In this document: in pieces, positions 34,801-48,994 of the stretch
Layout: each line of letters starts with the position of its first letter
Position numbering within the stretch: the first letter of the stretch is position 1
Assembly: GCF_027409185.1 (NCBI RefSeq)
Contig: NC_084468.1
Coordinates: 139,970,001 to 140,034,000, forward strand
Source of the DNA: Cynocephalus volans
Lineage: Eukaryota > Chordata > Mammalia > Dermoptera > Cynocephalidae
DNA length: 64,000 nucleotides
Direction: 5' to 3'
Translations under genes and position numbers: made by a program
The notes under the pieces: model-generated
Seen by the model: only the letters and a program-made list of their open reading frames with translations
Database searches by the model: none
Told to the model about the DNA's origin: nothing

Positions 34801-37800
34801 ATAGTTCATATATTATTATCTGCCCAAAAGCCATGTTAAAGAAGACATTTGGAGCATAAAATAATAGGAAATGAAAAATAATGGATAGAAATTCAGCAAA
34901 ATGTTAGCAGTGGTTAACATCAGAGTAGTGCGATTACGAGTGATTATTCTTCTTTTTTCTATTTTCCAATTTTTTAAATGCAGTGATATTGTATATATAA
35001 TGGAACATGACTTTGTGAAGGAAAGCTTATGGCAAATACAATGAAAACTATTAAGCTATTGTTAATATCTTCCCTATGTATGGAAATCTCTAGTCTTTAG
35101 AAACCAGCACCCTCCCTGACACACACACTTCTTACCCCAAATCATGCTTTACCAAAATCTAAATCCCACAGGCAATGTGCACAGAACTCACTTCATGGCA
35201 ATGATTCAACCAGACCTTCATGGTGAGAAGAGTTTGGTTTTAAAACATTCCTGGATTTGGAAACTCATGTTCTGATTTGTATAACATACAGATTGGTATC
35301 ATTATATCAAAATGCTTAATTTACATTAAAAAAATTGTAATATTTTGTCCTGATGCGATTTTATTAAAAATTAACTGGCATGGATTGATTATTTCAGTAA
35401 GGAATTAGGAAACATAGATATTTGTTTAATATTTGCCATGGCTTTGTTAAACATCAAGATGATTCATGTCAAGTTAATATCTTGAAGTCTATGTGACTAA
35501 CTAAAAGGATGCCATGATTTTAGGAAGGAAAAATTCCATTTGTTTATTTCTTAACAGTAAGAAATTCAGAAATGATTTAAAGCAGCTTATATAAATACAT
35601 TCAGCATGAAAACCACGTCCACATAAGGGAAACTTCTTTGGCAAGCAGACTTATAACTTGCAGTCAGTTAATGGATCTATGAGTAACTCACCTTGATAGT
35701 ATGCAAAGTCCATACATAATTCCCATAACAAAGCTAGTTTTAAAATTTTTATAGTGAACAAATTTTGAAACAACATTTTGTGGTAAAGGAAAAAAAAAGA
35801 GTTGTATATATAGATATCTAAGAAGCTTTCCACGGAATTTCCTAATGAGATTACAAAAGATAAGAATTTGGCCACGGCCACTGAAATTTAATTTGCATTG
35901 AAATTTCACTTTTTTCCTGGGAGCATTTCTAACAAAGCAATTTATTTGCTCCCCTGGAATTTAAAAATGTAAAATATCATCATATTGTTTGCAAAACCTT
36001 CTCTGGAGAGGCATGAGCTGGAAGGACGCAGAGGACAGTAGAGAGCACATACTGCGTCCCCTTATGACATTTTCTACAGGTGAAATCGGCTTAAAATAAG
36101 GATCAAAGATGTCAGGAAGTGAAAAATAGGTCATAAAAGAAATCAATGTGCTGTGACTTCTGTCCCTGCCCACAAGCTCCTTCAATCTCGCATGACCAGT
36201 GTGAGAAGGAGGGGTGACCATCGTCACCTCTTGAAGATGAGAAGTGCAGTTTTATGCATTGGCTGCACACTCCGTGTCTGTTTTTTTTTTTCACCTGCAG
36301 ACAGAAGCCACTTCATTATCTATCTTCCTGAAACACATCACACCAATAGTATCCATATCAGTACTAAGAGTAAGTAACCCTGGAAGCACATGTACTCAAG
36401 AGGTGCATTAAAATGAACAATGGAAAAATAAAGTGCTATTTACCTTCTATGGTGACTTGTGACATTACCCTAAATGAGAAATATTACTGTTTGGGCCATT
36501 ATTCTGAAAATTTTATAGGATCAAATGCAGACACCTCTGAATAGGGAAAGTGAAAACTGAGACAGAGATTTTGTGTTTATCCAAGAAGAAAATGTATAAT
36601 TTCTAAACATCTTTCATTTTCACAAATACTAAACATGTTTTCCATTATTTTTTTAACTGCAAAATATCCTCATTCCCATGAAAACTTTTTGTTTAAGAAT
36701 CTCATTTGCAAAATGTTGAGAAACCTGTGTCCTGTTCTTGGCAAACAACCTTGGCATTAGCAACTGCAGAAGCAGATGCTTGTCTACACTGTTATCCAGA
36801 AGGAACACTCCAAGGTCAGAGCTATCTGAAAAAATTCAGTAAGCCACAGATGAAGAAAATTATAGAAAATGAGCAATGAGTAGGAATAGTGCGAACCAAT
36901 GATTCTGTTACTGAGTTACATTGAATTCAGTAGCGTGCATTCAGTAGATGAAGAAAGCAGGTAGGCCCCAGCAGCATTCATTGTGATTAGCTGTTATTAT
37001 GCACTCCTCACCTGGAATTGTAAAATGTTATCAAACAGCTTTGTAATGAGGTTAAAATTGCACTTGATTCCAGCATTGTGAAATGTTACAGAAGTTCTTC
37101 TTACTATTCATCGAGGTAAAATAATTTTAAAAAACATGATCAAATCCACATTCCAATCTGAAAAACAGACTATTGACCCTGAGGATCAAGCAACCATAGA
37201 AATTCATCTAATGTCAAAGAGCTGGAATGGGATACCTTGGTTGTTATGAAAGAAATCTCTGAAAGGAATGGTGAGTTTATTTCATCTGCACAAAACATAT
37301 ATCAAAGGAAACATCACACAAATGCTGTACATTTACAAGTTTGTGTATTTCTTCCTTGTACCTATATTTATGGAATAGGTTAATCCTCAGCAAAAGAAAA
37401 AAAATCAGCACAATGTAAAAGTTATCCAGAATCAAAGCTAAAGTCTACCAAGTGATTAATTTGCTCTAATGAAAAGTAATTCTGCCAAAGCATTTGGAAA
37501 TGTAATGGTCTGTAAAACATGGTAAATAAATGCTTCCTGACCAACTGTTGCATGTGATTAAACTGTGATTTCAGCACTTATTAGTGCTTGCTTATGCTTA
37601 TCTGATATTGCTTATGTCAGCTTGGTTATGAATACCCAGGCTAATTTCCAGGTTTCGGACCCAATCTCTGCGCCTGGAGATGGAATAGAGAAAAGCATCC
37701 CGGGGGGGCCAAGTGGACACGTAGATTAGCCTGGAGGGAAGCACCGTTTCTGTTTCCTGTGAATAAGCATCAGCAGGCCAATATCTTGACACAGATTTAA

Positions 37801-39830
37801 GAATTCCAGGAGGTGGCTGTTATCATTGGTCCTCCAGGCAAAGAGAGGTTCTGGTTTTCACAGCTGGCCCAAACGCTCCAAAAGCTGCCTTGTTGCTTTA
37901 CCTCTCCTCCAGGGGAGTGAGATTGGAAGGTGCTACCAGTACCAGGCCCAGGAGAAGAGGTGGGAGATGGCTTTTGCTTCACTTCTTCTTCCTCACCCAG
38001 ACTGAAGGGAAGCTCATTTTTTCCACTTCAGCTGAGGAGTGATTGGAGACTTCCCTAAAAATTTAATGACAACATTTTCAACAAGGATGCATTTCATACA
38101 GTAAAATGTTTGGCCCAGATCTAACTAACATTTTGGCTTATATAGATTACCTATAGCATGTAATACCTAGTCCCTAAATACTTTTATTAGGGAGCCACCT
38201 GATGATTTAATTCTATTTTCAGGTACCACCTAGTACTAGATGCTAGACTCCTTAAAAGCAGAGGCTTTATTTTATTCATGTATGTAGTCTCTGCAGCATC
38301 TGTCCAGTGCAATGCCTTAAACAAATGCTTGTTACTCTTCTCAGATCTCAGCATCACCTCTCACTGATATTTCCTCACCTCTAGTGATATGGAAATCAGA
38401 TCCTATATTCACATAGTTTATTCCATAAGTTCCATGCCCAGGGTTTACTTATCTTCTTTCAGCCTCCACTTCCATCCATTTCCTCCAGTCCTTTTTGTTT
38501 GTTTGTTTGTTTTTGTTTGTTTGTTTGTTTTGTGTAAATTCTACTGCCATTTGGTGATTAGGCAGATGACAGAGAAAATGCAGGTAGGGAAGGTCTTCAA
38601 CACATGCTGTTTGATTGATTGAAAGTCGCCAGGGAAGGCAGAGTATGTTGAAAGTCAAGGATGGTATGACAGGATGAAAAAGGCTATAGAATAAAAAGCA
38701 AAGTGGTGTCTCAGAGATCATCCACTAAGCATAGAACAAGAATCACCTGTATGAAACACACTAACCTAAAATTTACTGTACAATTTGTCTTTATGTTCTG
38801 TATGTCAGAGACTTACCATCATTTGTTATATTTACAGACACTAGTCAGTGAGAGGAGAGCAGCCCAAGGCTGTCTTTTGGGATCTTCACTAAAATAACCC
38901 CACAAACACGGGGAGCTTTCTCATTAAACTGCCTGGAGTTTCTGTTTTTAAGGCCAGAAATAAAAAAGAGAATTATTTCTCAAGTTTACCTCTTCTCTTG
39001 GCCACATAAGGATATTCTTCCATAGAATAAACTGGAAGATTGGCGTGTTTGGCTCTTTGGGAGATTTATAAATCTTGCAGAATCAAACTCCAGGTTAGGA
39101 AAGCTCATTAGGAAAATTATAAATCCATGTTGTTTATATTTATATTGTTATATATAATTATTTGTAAAAATAAAAGTCTGAGCCATGGTGATAGTTACCA
39201 TATCTGTAAATGTATGACTTACCTAATGGATCATTTCATAAAATATGACAGGTGAGTTTAAGGCACTTTTGACTTTCTCATTGGTTTGGTCATATAATGT
39301 GCAAATGAGTCTTTAATGTGTTAATTATTCTTCCTTGTCACGTATAAATCTTCCCCTAAGGCTGGCATAGAGAGAGATGAAGGGAAAAAGTTATGGATCA
39401 TTGAAAATTCCAAAAAAATAATGTAGGAAAATTAGATTTTCCAGGTCGTGAATTTCACAATTAATTTCTCATTATCTTAGACCATTTTTCAGCATGTATT
39501 TGCCATCTCCAATTTCTCTCCTCACATTGAAACCACTCCAATTGGACTTTCACCCCCACTATTCCCATGTAATTTTTTTTACAATACCTAATGAATGGTC
39601 AATTCTCAGTCCTCAGAACAGTTTATCAACCCCTTCTCTTTGTAATCTTTTTTTTTTTTTTTTCTTTTCTTTTTCTGGGATTCCAGGATGCTGAAATACC
39701 TTGTTGTTCCACATACCTTGTTGGCTGCTTCCTTTCAGACTTCTTCATGCCTAATAAACACCTCAAACTTAAAACATCCACAAGTGAACTGACCCTCCCA
39801 ACTCTCACCCCCACCCCCACCAACGCCTGC
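34800..39830. other. Non-coding stretch, no gene recognised
   Basis: AT-rich, mostly unique-looking. It holds a (TTTG)n tract at about 38492-38533 and an L2-like 3'-end piece near 38240-38330 ('actccttaaaagcagaggct'). Somewhat GC-richer around 37640-38030, but without a supported exon. Confidence 0.55.
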
Positions 39831-40640
39831 CTAACTTGTAGTGTTCCCTAACTTGGTCATCATCGACCCTTCTATTTCTCTCATACCGACATGCAATCTG
39901 TTAGTCCCACATTCCGAATGTACCCAGGATCTGGCCACTTGACTTTATGGCCACCACATCCACTATGGTCCAAACCACTGTCATCACCCTCCCGGATCCC
40001 AGAAACAGCTTCCTAAGTGGCTTCCTTTCTTCTGCACTTGCCCCTTGTCTTGCATTCTCCACACATCAACCAGAGTGATCCCATTAACAGGGAAGTTATA
40101 TCGGGTCACTCCTTTGTTCAAAATCTTTCAATCACGGTATCAGCCAAAGTCCTCACAATGGCATCCAATTCCCTGCAAGGCCCAGCCCTTTGTCGCATCT
40201 CTGATACCACCCCTTGCATCTCTTGCCTTGGCTCCCTCTGCTCCAGCCCTGATGGCTCCTTGTTCTTCCTAGAACAAAATAGTGATCACCTCAGGACCTT
40301 TGCAGCGCCGGTCCCTCACTTCCACTTTGGAAGGCTCTTCTCTCAAATACAAGCGTGGCTCCCTTCCTCGCTGCTTTCAAGCATTTCTCAGTGTTATCCT
40401 CTCACTGAGGTCTTCTCGAGCTTCCCCGTTTCAAATTACAGCCCCCACCTTAGCTCTCCTGATCTTCTTTAACTTCCTCTAATTTTTCCACTTATGATCT
40501 TTTAACATTCTATGTTATAATTTGTTATGTTTATCATCTGCCTTCCCCCACTGGAATGTAAGCTCCAGGAGGGTAGGGATTGGTAAGCTGTTGTTTATAA
40601 ATTAGGAATTCAGTAAATATTTTGATTAATAAATATTCGT
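39830..40640 (+). mobile_element. L2 LINE 3' fragment
   Basis: 'caaccagagtgatcccatta', then 'cactcctttgttcaaaatct' and 'gcatccaattccctgcaagg', then a 3' end 'ggaatgtaagctccaggagg', is the familiar L2 pattern. A 151-codon open frame (40017-40472) lies wholly inside it and is not a gene. Confidence 0.72.
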
Positions 40641-40649
40641 GTGCAATAA

Positions 40650-43038
40650 TAACACACTATTATCCCATAAAAGGCTGAGAGATGGGCTCCTACAATGGCT
40701 CTGAACTCTTTGTATTTTTGTTCTTTTATTCCCCCCAATTTTTCCCTTGACTCAAGTTCTTCCCAGGAGTGTCTGACAGGGCATGCATCTGCACAGTTTG
40801 GGAGCTGCCGATCTATAACCTAGAGTCGCATTCACCTCACCCACCTCACAAGGGATTCAGCAGCCTCTTCTCAAACTTTCTCAGAGGAGAGAATTTATGT
40901 ACAGCTCTGATTGTGGGACAGTTTCTTCAATTGGGATGAAATTAGGATCCCTCTAACTTCCAACCACAGGATCTGTTTTTGTTTTTGAGAAAAGCTTTGA
41001 ATAATTCTTTTCTCTCTTCCACATGAAATCTCTTCAGGTATTTGAATAGAAAAGTATTTTCCTTTTGCTTCCAAAGTCTTCACTTCTTTTTGCAAAATAG
41101 CATCCATCCTCATATTACTTCAATGTTCTAATTTTTTAGAACATGAAATTTATCCTAGAGTAATTTAGATCCCGAATAAGATATGATTATGCAATTAGAG
41201 GAGGAAGCTGTGCTAACGTGCCACATGAGAAAATTAAAGCCTGGAGAAGTTGAGTTGATTTGTCCAAGGTCATACAAAAATGGCCATGTTGCAATCAGTT
41301 TCAGGTGGCTCCCCCTACCTCCTCCCCAGGCAGTGTTATCCACTACACCATAGTGACTCTCACTTGATTATTTTAAACAAAATTATTTAAACTGCTGTTT
41401 TTCTAGAAACATCTAAAGCATCCTCTGAGAAGGCCAAGGTAATCCATCCATGGAAGCCACAATGCCCTTCCCTCATTCTGAGGCATTGCTGAAATTCTTT
41501 CCATAAGCAGAAAGCTCAACTGATTAGAATTCTTCTGAGATTCAGGATCCAAACAAAAGTCATGAACAAAAGTGAAGTTTTATCCAAATAAGAAGATAGT
41601 AAATTTCTAAGTTAAATACATTTTTCAGGTTCAGGTTTTAATATTAACATCATCAAAAACTACATACATTTTTAGAAAAAAAAATACTGTAAAAGTTATT
41701 GAGATACTGTCTTTCAGTATATATAAAATCTAAGACTAAATAAATACTAATGAAGAAAAGCCTGTAGAATCCAGGGACACAAAAGTAAGAGGTAATAAAT
41801 AAATAAATAGAAAACATATTTAAATCAAATACTTATCAAGAGTATGTGCACTCTCAAGATCTTAATAATTCTGAGTAAGAGCCAGTGCTTTTTTCAGGTA
41901 TAAGAGATTCACCAGAGGGAAGCAATCTATAAAGGAAAGGTGATGTGGGAGATGGAAATGACAGGAAATGCCTGCCTGGTGGGAAAAATGCTGCTCCTAC
42001 AAGTTTTTCAAAGTTAACAGTGATAGTGATATTTTAAATTGATAGTGATATTAGTAAAGAGAAAATGTTTAACTAAACGCTCTCAGCCTGTGGTGAGAAA
42101 CAAAACAAAATTTTAAGTCATTGGTAATGTAAAAAGTAATTTTTAGAGAGGACATTAACTGATATATACAAAATTTTCTAAGTGTCAGAGAATACATCCA
42201 CTTCAACTACTTATGCAATATTTATCAAATATATTAGTAGGCAAAGAAATTTTTAAGTAAAAAATAACTATAAAGGCCATGTTTGATCTTATCATAGTTT
42301 CATAAAACTAGAAACTTATTTTATGTAACAGAGTTAATTCCTCATAGCTTAATAAAATAAAAGGGAACTTAAAAATTATGAAAATGTACATTTCTCAACA
42401 CTGGGTGGAAGTTTTGGGCCGAGGTTGAGGATCTTTGGCTTGATCTGTGTTGCAATAGTCAGTGGATCCCAAGATCAAACTAATATACCAGAAAGCAGAT
42501 TAGCTTTAGTTTTCAAATTAGATATATAGTGCACGTGCCCTGGAGGAAAAAAGTTTTACTTAGATAGGCTGATTTTTTTCGCTTACCACTTATGTGCAGT
42601 GAGTAGCAAAACCACACATAAACAAACATTCATAGATTTAATCTCTAAAATATTCTCATATACTTGATTTGCCTTCTCTCGTTGTTGAAGTTCATAAGGA
42701 ATTGGTCTTAGACCCTCTTCTCCTCTGTCCCTATTCCCTTTATTTAGATGACCTCTCTTTTCCACATACTTTATATTGAGTATTCTGCAGGTTTCCTGCA
42801 CTGTGCCTATGATGAATTTATTATTTCTCTTGATTGAGACTTATGTTTTATTTTGTTTTTTCCTCTAATTTGAGAATACATGTCTGCGATCAATTCTGGA
42901 AATTTATAGGTATTGTCTCTTCAATTGTTGCCACGTCTCTCTTCTCTCTATCCTAACCTTTTGGAACTCCTAATAGATATGTATTGGTCCTTTTCATACT
43001 TTTTTGCATAAAGAGGTATCTTTAAGCTCTCCTTGATA
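40650..43038. other. Non-coding stretch with a MIR piece
   Basis: A minus-strand MIR-like fragment is at about 41215-41345 ('gagaaaattaaagcctggag' and 'ccaaggtcatac'). Nothing coding recognised. From about 42830 the + strand looks like a reversed old L1/HAL1 3' region, continuing past the SINE to about 43480; this is weak. Confidence 0.5.
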
Positions 43039-43050
43039 CTAGCTAACTAT

Positions 43051-43209
43051 TTCTTTTTTTTTTTTTTTTTTTTTTTTTTTTGTCTTTTTCGTGACCGGCA
43101 CTCAGCCAGTGAGCGCACCGGCCATTCCTATATAGGATCCGAACCCGCGGCGAGAGCGTCGCTGCGCTCCCAGAGCTGCACTCTACCAAGTGCGCCATGG
43201 GGTCGGCCC
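43051..43209 (-). mobile_element. tRNA-derived SINE (CYN-like) with 12-bp target duplication
   Basis: Same family as 31424-31578, with a long poly(T) at the left (the A tail in reverse), B box as GGATCCGAACC on the + strand, and head 'GGCCGACCCCATGGCGCAC' on the minus strand. CTAGCTAACTAT flanks it at 43039-43050 and 43210-43221. The exact duplication and 27-base tail suggest a fairly recent insertion. Confidence 0.92.
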
Positions 43210-43479
43210 CTAGCTAACTATGTCTCCACCGTCTGTGATATTTCCTCAGCTCTGTTCTTCATAAGTTTCTGTTTAGCAATTGCCCACTGTTTCATTTCAT
43301 TGTGCTTGTAATTTCACCTAGTATAGTTGTCATTTCAAGAACTCCATTTTGTTCGTAGTCTCTCGTTTTTCTGTTATGTATTAATTGCTTTTCATATTTT
43401 TAATAATTTTCCACATTACCATTATAGTCTGCTTCAGGTTATTGTTCAAAGGTAAGAGTAATAATTCTCCTATTTGTTG

Positions 43480-45575
43480 TGTCTCTAAACTGTGGTTCAT
43501 GGCAAATGAGTTTTTTGTATTTTAATTTTTAATTTTGCCCTTATTGCAGAGGGGCTTGTTTGCTGCTGCTGTCTCCCATGCCCACTGGTAGTGAGAATGG
43601 CCCTCCAGAGAAATTTTGCATTATTTCTGCCATGCATCCCCAGACTATCAGAGGAAGCAGCTTCCTTATTACTATCTCGGCTGGGAGATTTTGGCCTTGT
43701 CAAGTACGGAAAATCTGGACTCTGAACAAAAATAGGACATTGGTTCAGGCTTTTGATTGCTTGGAGTCGTTCCCCAGACACTAGACAAATATGTGAGCTT
43801 CCTCATCAAGTGCTGGGTCAGTGGGCAGATATTTAGTGACCACCTTTCACTGAAGCTTCAAATATCTCTGGTTCAGACTTTATTAAAGAAGTTTTTCATA
43901 AAGAGTTCTGAATCTTTGCCTCGTGCATTCCATGCATAAGTATTAAAATTCAGGCCTCATGGCTATTCCCAGGTGTAGTAACCCCTCCACCTCCAGGATA
44001 TGGAGAAGTATACTTACTCTATACTCTCATGAAACTTCTTCGGAATAATCACTTTATTTCTTAGTCTCTTTCTTTTCCATTGTTTAAAATAAAGGTTTTA
44101 AGTGTTCGTTATTAGTATGTTTTATAGCTTAACTATTTTGCTACTCCTAGGTGGAAACTAAGTGCTTCAAGTCTTTTTCGGAATGAGATTGAGGAATACA
44201 TTAAAAAAAATAAATCAATTACCATACAAATGCATGTCTTCATAAAATTTGTGGGGCTTTGTTTTCCAACAATACCTTCTTTTAAAATGGCTTTTATGCT
44301 AACCAGTTCTTTGGGAATGGCTTTTCCCCCTCACTTCTATGTTATGGCAGTGAAATGAATTTGATAGACTCAGCTTTATAAGAAAGAATATGGTATTCTA
44401 AAAGAGAACCTCATCCTTCCAAAGAAAACTGAGCTGAAGTTATGAATTTCATATTATTTTGTGTGTCATACTCTCAGATATCCCCTTGGCCACAAGACTT
44501 GATGCTGCTTCATGCATCATCTTTATGAGAGAGTAGCATGAGGAATCCCAGTATTCTTAAAAATCTGTGCTTGGCTGTATAGACAGATACTCATATTTTT
44601 ACCTCTCAATCTATCTCAATGCTCAATATAAAAGTTGCAAAACTTTATACAAGCGAACTGAATAGATATTGGGTTGCTGAATATATACTGGAAACTTAGT
44701 CTTATTTTTAAATGTGTTGTCACTCCTACAATTGGTAACAAGACTACAAAAAAGTGTTCCAATAAAAGCAATGGGTACCAAGTTTTATAAAATATCACTT
44801 TTTGGTCATGAAAATAAGCTTTTTTATATATGACTCTAATGAAAATAAGAATTCTTTCCCTGTACAAAGCTGATTTTATATGAGTTTAAATCTGTTCTTT
44901 GTTTTTTCCAATCTCTTGCTTTAAAACACACTAACTAATCAGTTGGCCAAAGCTCTAATGGCCATTATATCTACTTGCAAACTAGCAAATTCAATTTTCA
45001 ACATAGCAACACAAAGTAAAATGAAGTGGAATGCTGTGATTTTAAGGGGGCTTTGCCCTCCTTTGTTCTGTGAACTTTGCCAGCTTTCACACCATAGCAG
45101 TCTTACAGTCCTTTGTTCCAACTCACTACATCAAATGTAAAGAATGGCTTTACATTGTGATTTTCCTACCCGAGGAATCCAAATGCATCAAGAAAAATGC
45201 TCATTGAGGCTTGGAACAGAAAGAGGTATTTATTTCACATGCCTCCTAGTTCTGTGTAACTCAGCATCACGACAAATGGATTGGGATTGCAATTGAGAGT
45301 GGAAGCTTCTCTTTGTCTTCTATAAATCATGAAGCCCAAGCACATGGCTGAACATGGTAACTCTTTTACATATTAGGTACTGATACTGGGGAACCTTCAG
45401 GATCACCATCTCCCATACTTGAGTAGAGCCAGACATGCTAGAGATATTGCAGGCTTATGCTGTGAGCTCTATCAGATGTCTATTAGTCAGTTTTTCTACT
45501 TAAACACCTGGCTGTGGTTTCTGCAATTTATCTCACTGTGTATAAGAAATAGCAATTCTTTCAGGAAGACCACTG
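43480..45575. other. Non-coding stretch, no gene recognised
   Basis: No convincing exon or named repeat. Short frames only. Confidence 0.5.
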
Positions 45576-45576
45576 C

Positions 45577-45835
45577 AACAAAGTGGAGAGAGCACTGGAC
45601 AGGCTTGGGAAGGTTGTATGGCCTAATTATCATAGGTATAAGCGCTGAAGTCAAGCAGACTTGTATTTGAATACAAATCAGTTTGGTTACTCCCTGGCTG
45701 TTTGATCTTGGGCAAATTATTAACTTCTCCATGCTTCCATTTTTTTTCTCTTATCAGATAAACTTGTGAGGAATAAAGTAGATAATATTTTTGAAGTGCA
45801 TCGTACCATACCTCCCTCAGAGTAAGAACCTGATA
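45577..45835 (+). repeat. MIR SINE
   Basis: 'gtggagagagcactggacag', 'gaagtcaagcagacttgtat', 'tgatcttgggcaaattatta' and 'cttctccatgcttcca' follow MIR from head to core in order. Confidence 0.78.
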
Positions 45836-47140
45836 CTAGTAGCTGTCTTTATTAAGGTAGGACATCTGCCATGTTTTTTTCATGTCACAACACTCTAGCA
45901 CTCATATGCAATCATTTCCAAAGTGCAAATGGAAAACGTATACCAGAGGAGCCCAAATAACCTGACCAGGTTTCCAGTTGTGTCATTCTGTCCGTTATCT
46001 GCCCCCTTGCTCTTTTAGATGATTTAATGGCATCCAATACTTATATAAGAAACTTTTACAGAGTTCAAAGATAAGACAGGAAAAAGGTTGGTGAAGATAT
46101 TCAGTCAAGGCAAGGCGTCATTTGCCTAGGAAGTAGGAACAAAGCTGTGGATCTGCTCAAGAGCAACAATACAGATAAAAAAAAAAAAGTGCATAAGGGA
46201 AGTGGAGGAAACTTGATAATGGTCAGAATATTAAAGAATGTATCTCTGTGTCCCAGTGAAGAGGGGAGAAATCAGCCTTAGTGAAAAAGGGAAAGAAGCA
46301 CCAGAGATTTTACAAAGATGAAATGGCCAGACATGGCAGAAAAGTTGCTCCAATAAATAGAAACTGCATTGAAGAGGCTTCTAGAAAAAAATTAAACATA
46401 GGCTGTAATTTTGCAATGAACTTAGAAACAGTGTCAAGAGAAGAAAAGAGAATTGCTGGTAATGAAGATAGAGATCTGGGATGTGGAAGATCTTTGAAGG
46501 AAATCATGTTGCCACAAAGGGAAGCCGGCTCACAGAGGATGGCTTTTTAAACTTTGCTGTCTGGTTCCCATTACTCTTCCTCTTCAAAAACTGACATCCA
46601 TTTCATTCAGGACAGAACATCTTGCCAAATATGCTATTTAAATATTGATCTTAGAACATTTCCTTGATTTGAAAGTATACTACCAAGATTGGCAAAAATA
46701 CAAACTATTTCTTTCTGTAGTCTTTGTCATGATTTATAGGGTAGTTTTTTCTACCAAAGATAAAATGGAAAAAGACCAGAATATCAAACTGCACAACACA
46801 CACAGTTCCTGACAAAAAAAAAAGTGCATTGGCTAGAGCTATTGTGAAGGATATTTGATGCTATTCAAGAGATTCTGATTACATACAGAAATATCTCTGA
46901 AAATTATTGTTTCTTTATTAAATAGTTAAATTTGAGGAACAGAAAGAGAAGGTGAAGGGAACTCTATGTAAAAATAGTTTGTTTATGTATGAATAATTTT
47001 TGGCTAATTTTGCTCCTGATTTCTGTTATGCCTGATTAAAGGTTTGAAGAAAGGAAGCTGCTAAAGGTGAATGTGCTCACTTCTTGTTCCCTGCTATATA
47101 CCAGGACCTAAAGCAACACCTGGCACGTAGTCGGCACTCA
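45836..47140. other. Non-coding stretch, no gene recognised
   Basis: Nothing beyond short frames and A-rich tracts. The end near 47095-47140 ('acctaaagcaacacctggca') looks like an L2/MIR-type tail interrupted by the next L1. Confidence 0.5.
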
Positions 47141-47142
47141 AG

Positions 47143-47575
47143 AATACTACTCTGCCATAAAAAAGAATGAAATTCCCCCATTTGCAAGAGCATGGAAGAT
47201 CTTGGAGAAACTTACACTGAGTGAAATAAGCAAAGCACAGAGGGATAAATACCACATGCCCTCACTCATAAGTGGGAGCTAAGAGAGAAAGAAGGAAGGA
47301 AAGAAAGGCCACAGTGGTGTGTTGGACTTGCAGAGGGAGAAAGCATACCTAAGGATACAAAGTGGAGTAGGGAAAGGGGGTGGGGGGAGGGTGGTCAGAG
47401 ATAATTGGGCAGGGGACATGGGGTATAATTGCAATTTGTGGTAATGGGCATGCTGCCAGTATGGATCTGGCTGTCACATCTTGGGCACGAGTGGTGACAA
47501 TGAGCTTTGTATCTCATGAATACTCATAACAAATAAAAAAAGATTTGCATATAAAATTTTAAAAAGAAAAAAAAT
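47143..47575 (+). mobile_element. 5'-truncated L1, ORF2 end and 3' UTR
   Basis: Begins in the ORF2 C-terminus ('atactactctgccataaaaa' to 'ctcactcataagtgggagct'). The 3' UTR contains a GA-rich tract, 'gggtataattgcaatttgtg' and 'tgctgccagtatggatctgg', then an A-rich end. Its 3' UTR differs from that of the L1 at 1-4574, so it is another subfamily. This 3' UTR type is also the source of the 122-bp insertion at 33.9 kb. Confidence 0.85.
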
Positions 47576-47579
47576 ATTT

Positions 47580-48985
47580 TTAAATGAATGAATGAATAAA
47601 GCCCTAGAGAAGTTAAATTAGCAAGTGAATTCTTTAATCATCACCAGCTGAGAGCTACTTGCACCAGAAAATCCTGAGGTATGAATTGAATCTCATGGTT
47701 TGGGTCACCTCAACCTGAGTTCAGAGCCTCAATCTTGATAATAGGGTTATAATCAACTGTGAAAAAAAATCAGCCTGTTCTTTATGAAAAAAGAAAAAGA
47801 AAACAGTCTAAGCCCTTATTTAAATTTGTTGGAGTATGTGTGTGCATGTGTGTCTTTCTGAATTTTTCTCAATGATATATCCATAGGTGACCTTCTTTAC
47901 AGAAGACTACTGGTGTGACTACAGTTGAAGAAAATATATCTAAGCAGCCTGTTTTACGTAATGTTTCTAGAATATTTTTTAAAGTTGTCTCCCATAGCAA
48001 TGATATTTTTCTCAGAACGGTTAGTAAATTCCCTTTCAATCTTAAAATATGTAATAGACCACAATTATGTAAGAAAAACACTTCAAAATTAGACCCATCC
48101 TACCTCACTCCTTGATTATCTCATGACTAAGTAATTTCTAGAGCTTCCTAAATTATCCACATCTTCCCTATCCCTTCCCACAACGCACACTCCCATCAAC
48201 TCTAACAAATACCTTTATCACATGGCTGCCTTTCTTAAGAATTTATAATAGCTTCTCAGTAAAACTAGACAGGAAAAACAAAACAAAACATAACATTATT
48301 TAGTGGAAACCATTGAAATGAATAAAGAGGATGAAAATATGGGAAAGAAGGACGCAACTAGTATAAAATACAAAAGGGTTACCACCAAAAACAGAGACTA
48401 GGAGAAATATCAGCTAAATATAGTAAAATTTCTGCTATTTGGAAGAGGACAAAAAAAATACATTCATATCCCCCAGACAATAAGCCCTGTGTAGCTTTCT
48501 TTGAAGTAAGTGATAGGGTTCTAAGAAACTTAGAAACATCCTTTAGTTGGTCCTTTGAAAACTAGTGATGAAAGCAAGTGGGAATTTTTGTGAGGTCTAG
48601 CTCTGCAGCATGAAATAGCACAGGAGGAGAGCTGACTTAGCATCTCTAGAGATACCATGTCTTATGATTCTGAGGACAAAACTCTAACCTAGATACCTAG
48701 ATATGCTGCCTGGTAGGTAAGTGGGGGGTAGGAGAAAGCAGAAGAAAAAAGGGCAACAGCAGACGCTGCTGAGCACAGAAAATACACACTCTATCTCAGG
48801 CAAAAATACATAGCAATACCCATGCTCTAGAGCAAGACTGGAAGACAGACTTTCTACAATGATGAAAATGTTCTATATCTGTGCTATTTGATATGGTAAT
48901 AAAGCATCCATTAAACATATGTGGCTACTGAGTATTTTAAATCTTGCTAGTGTGACTGAGGAAATAATTTTTTTAATTCTATTTA
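47580..48985. other. Non-coding stretch, no gene recognised
   Basis: AT-rich, short frames only. The part around 48870-48990 ('tgtggctactgagtatttta') resembles a MER/DNA-transposon fragment but is too short to name. Confidence 0.5.
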
Positions 48986-48994
48986 ATGTTAATT

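Noticed and set aside
40017..40472. 151-codon plus-strand frame
   Set aside because: It lies inside an L2 fragment and has no recognisable protein features.
42830..43480. Old reversed L1/HAL1 3' region as a firm feature
   Set aside because: Similarity is only impressionistic, so it is mentioned in the gap entry but not called.
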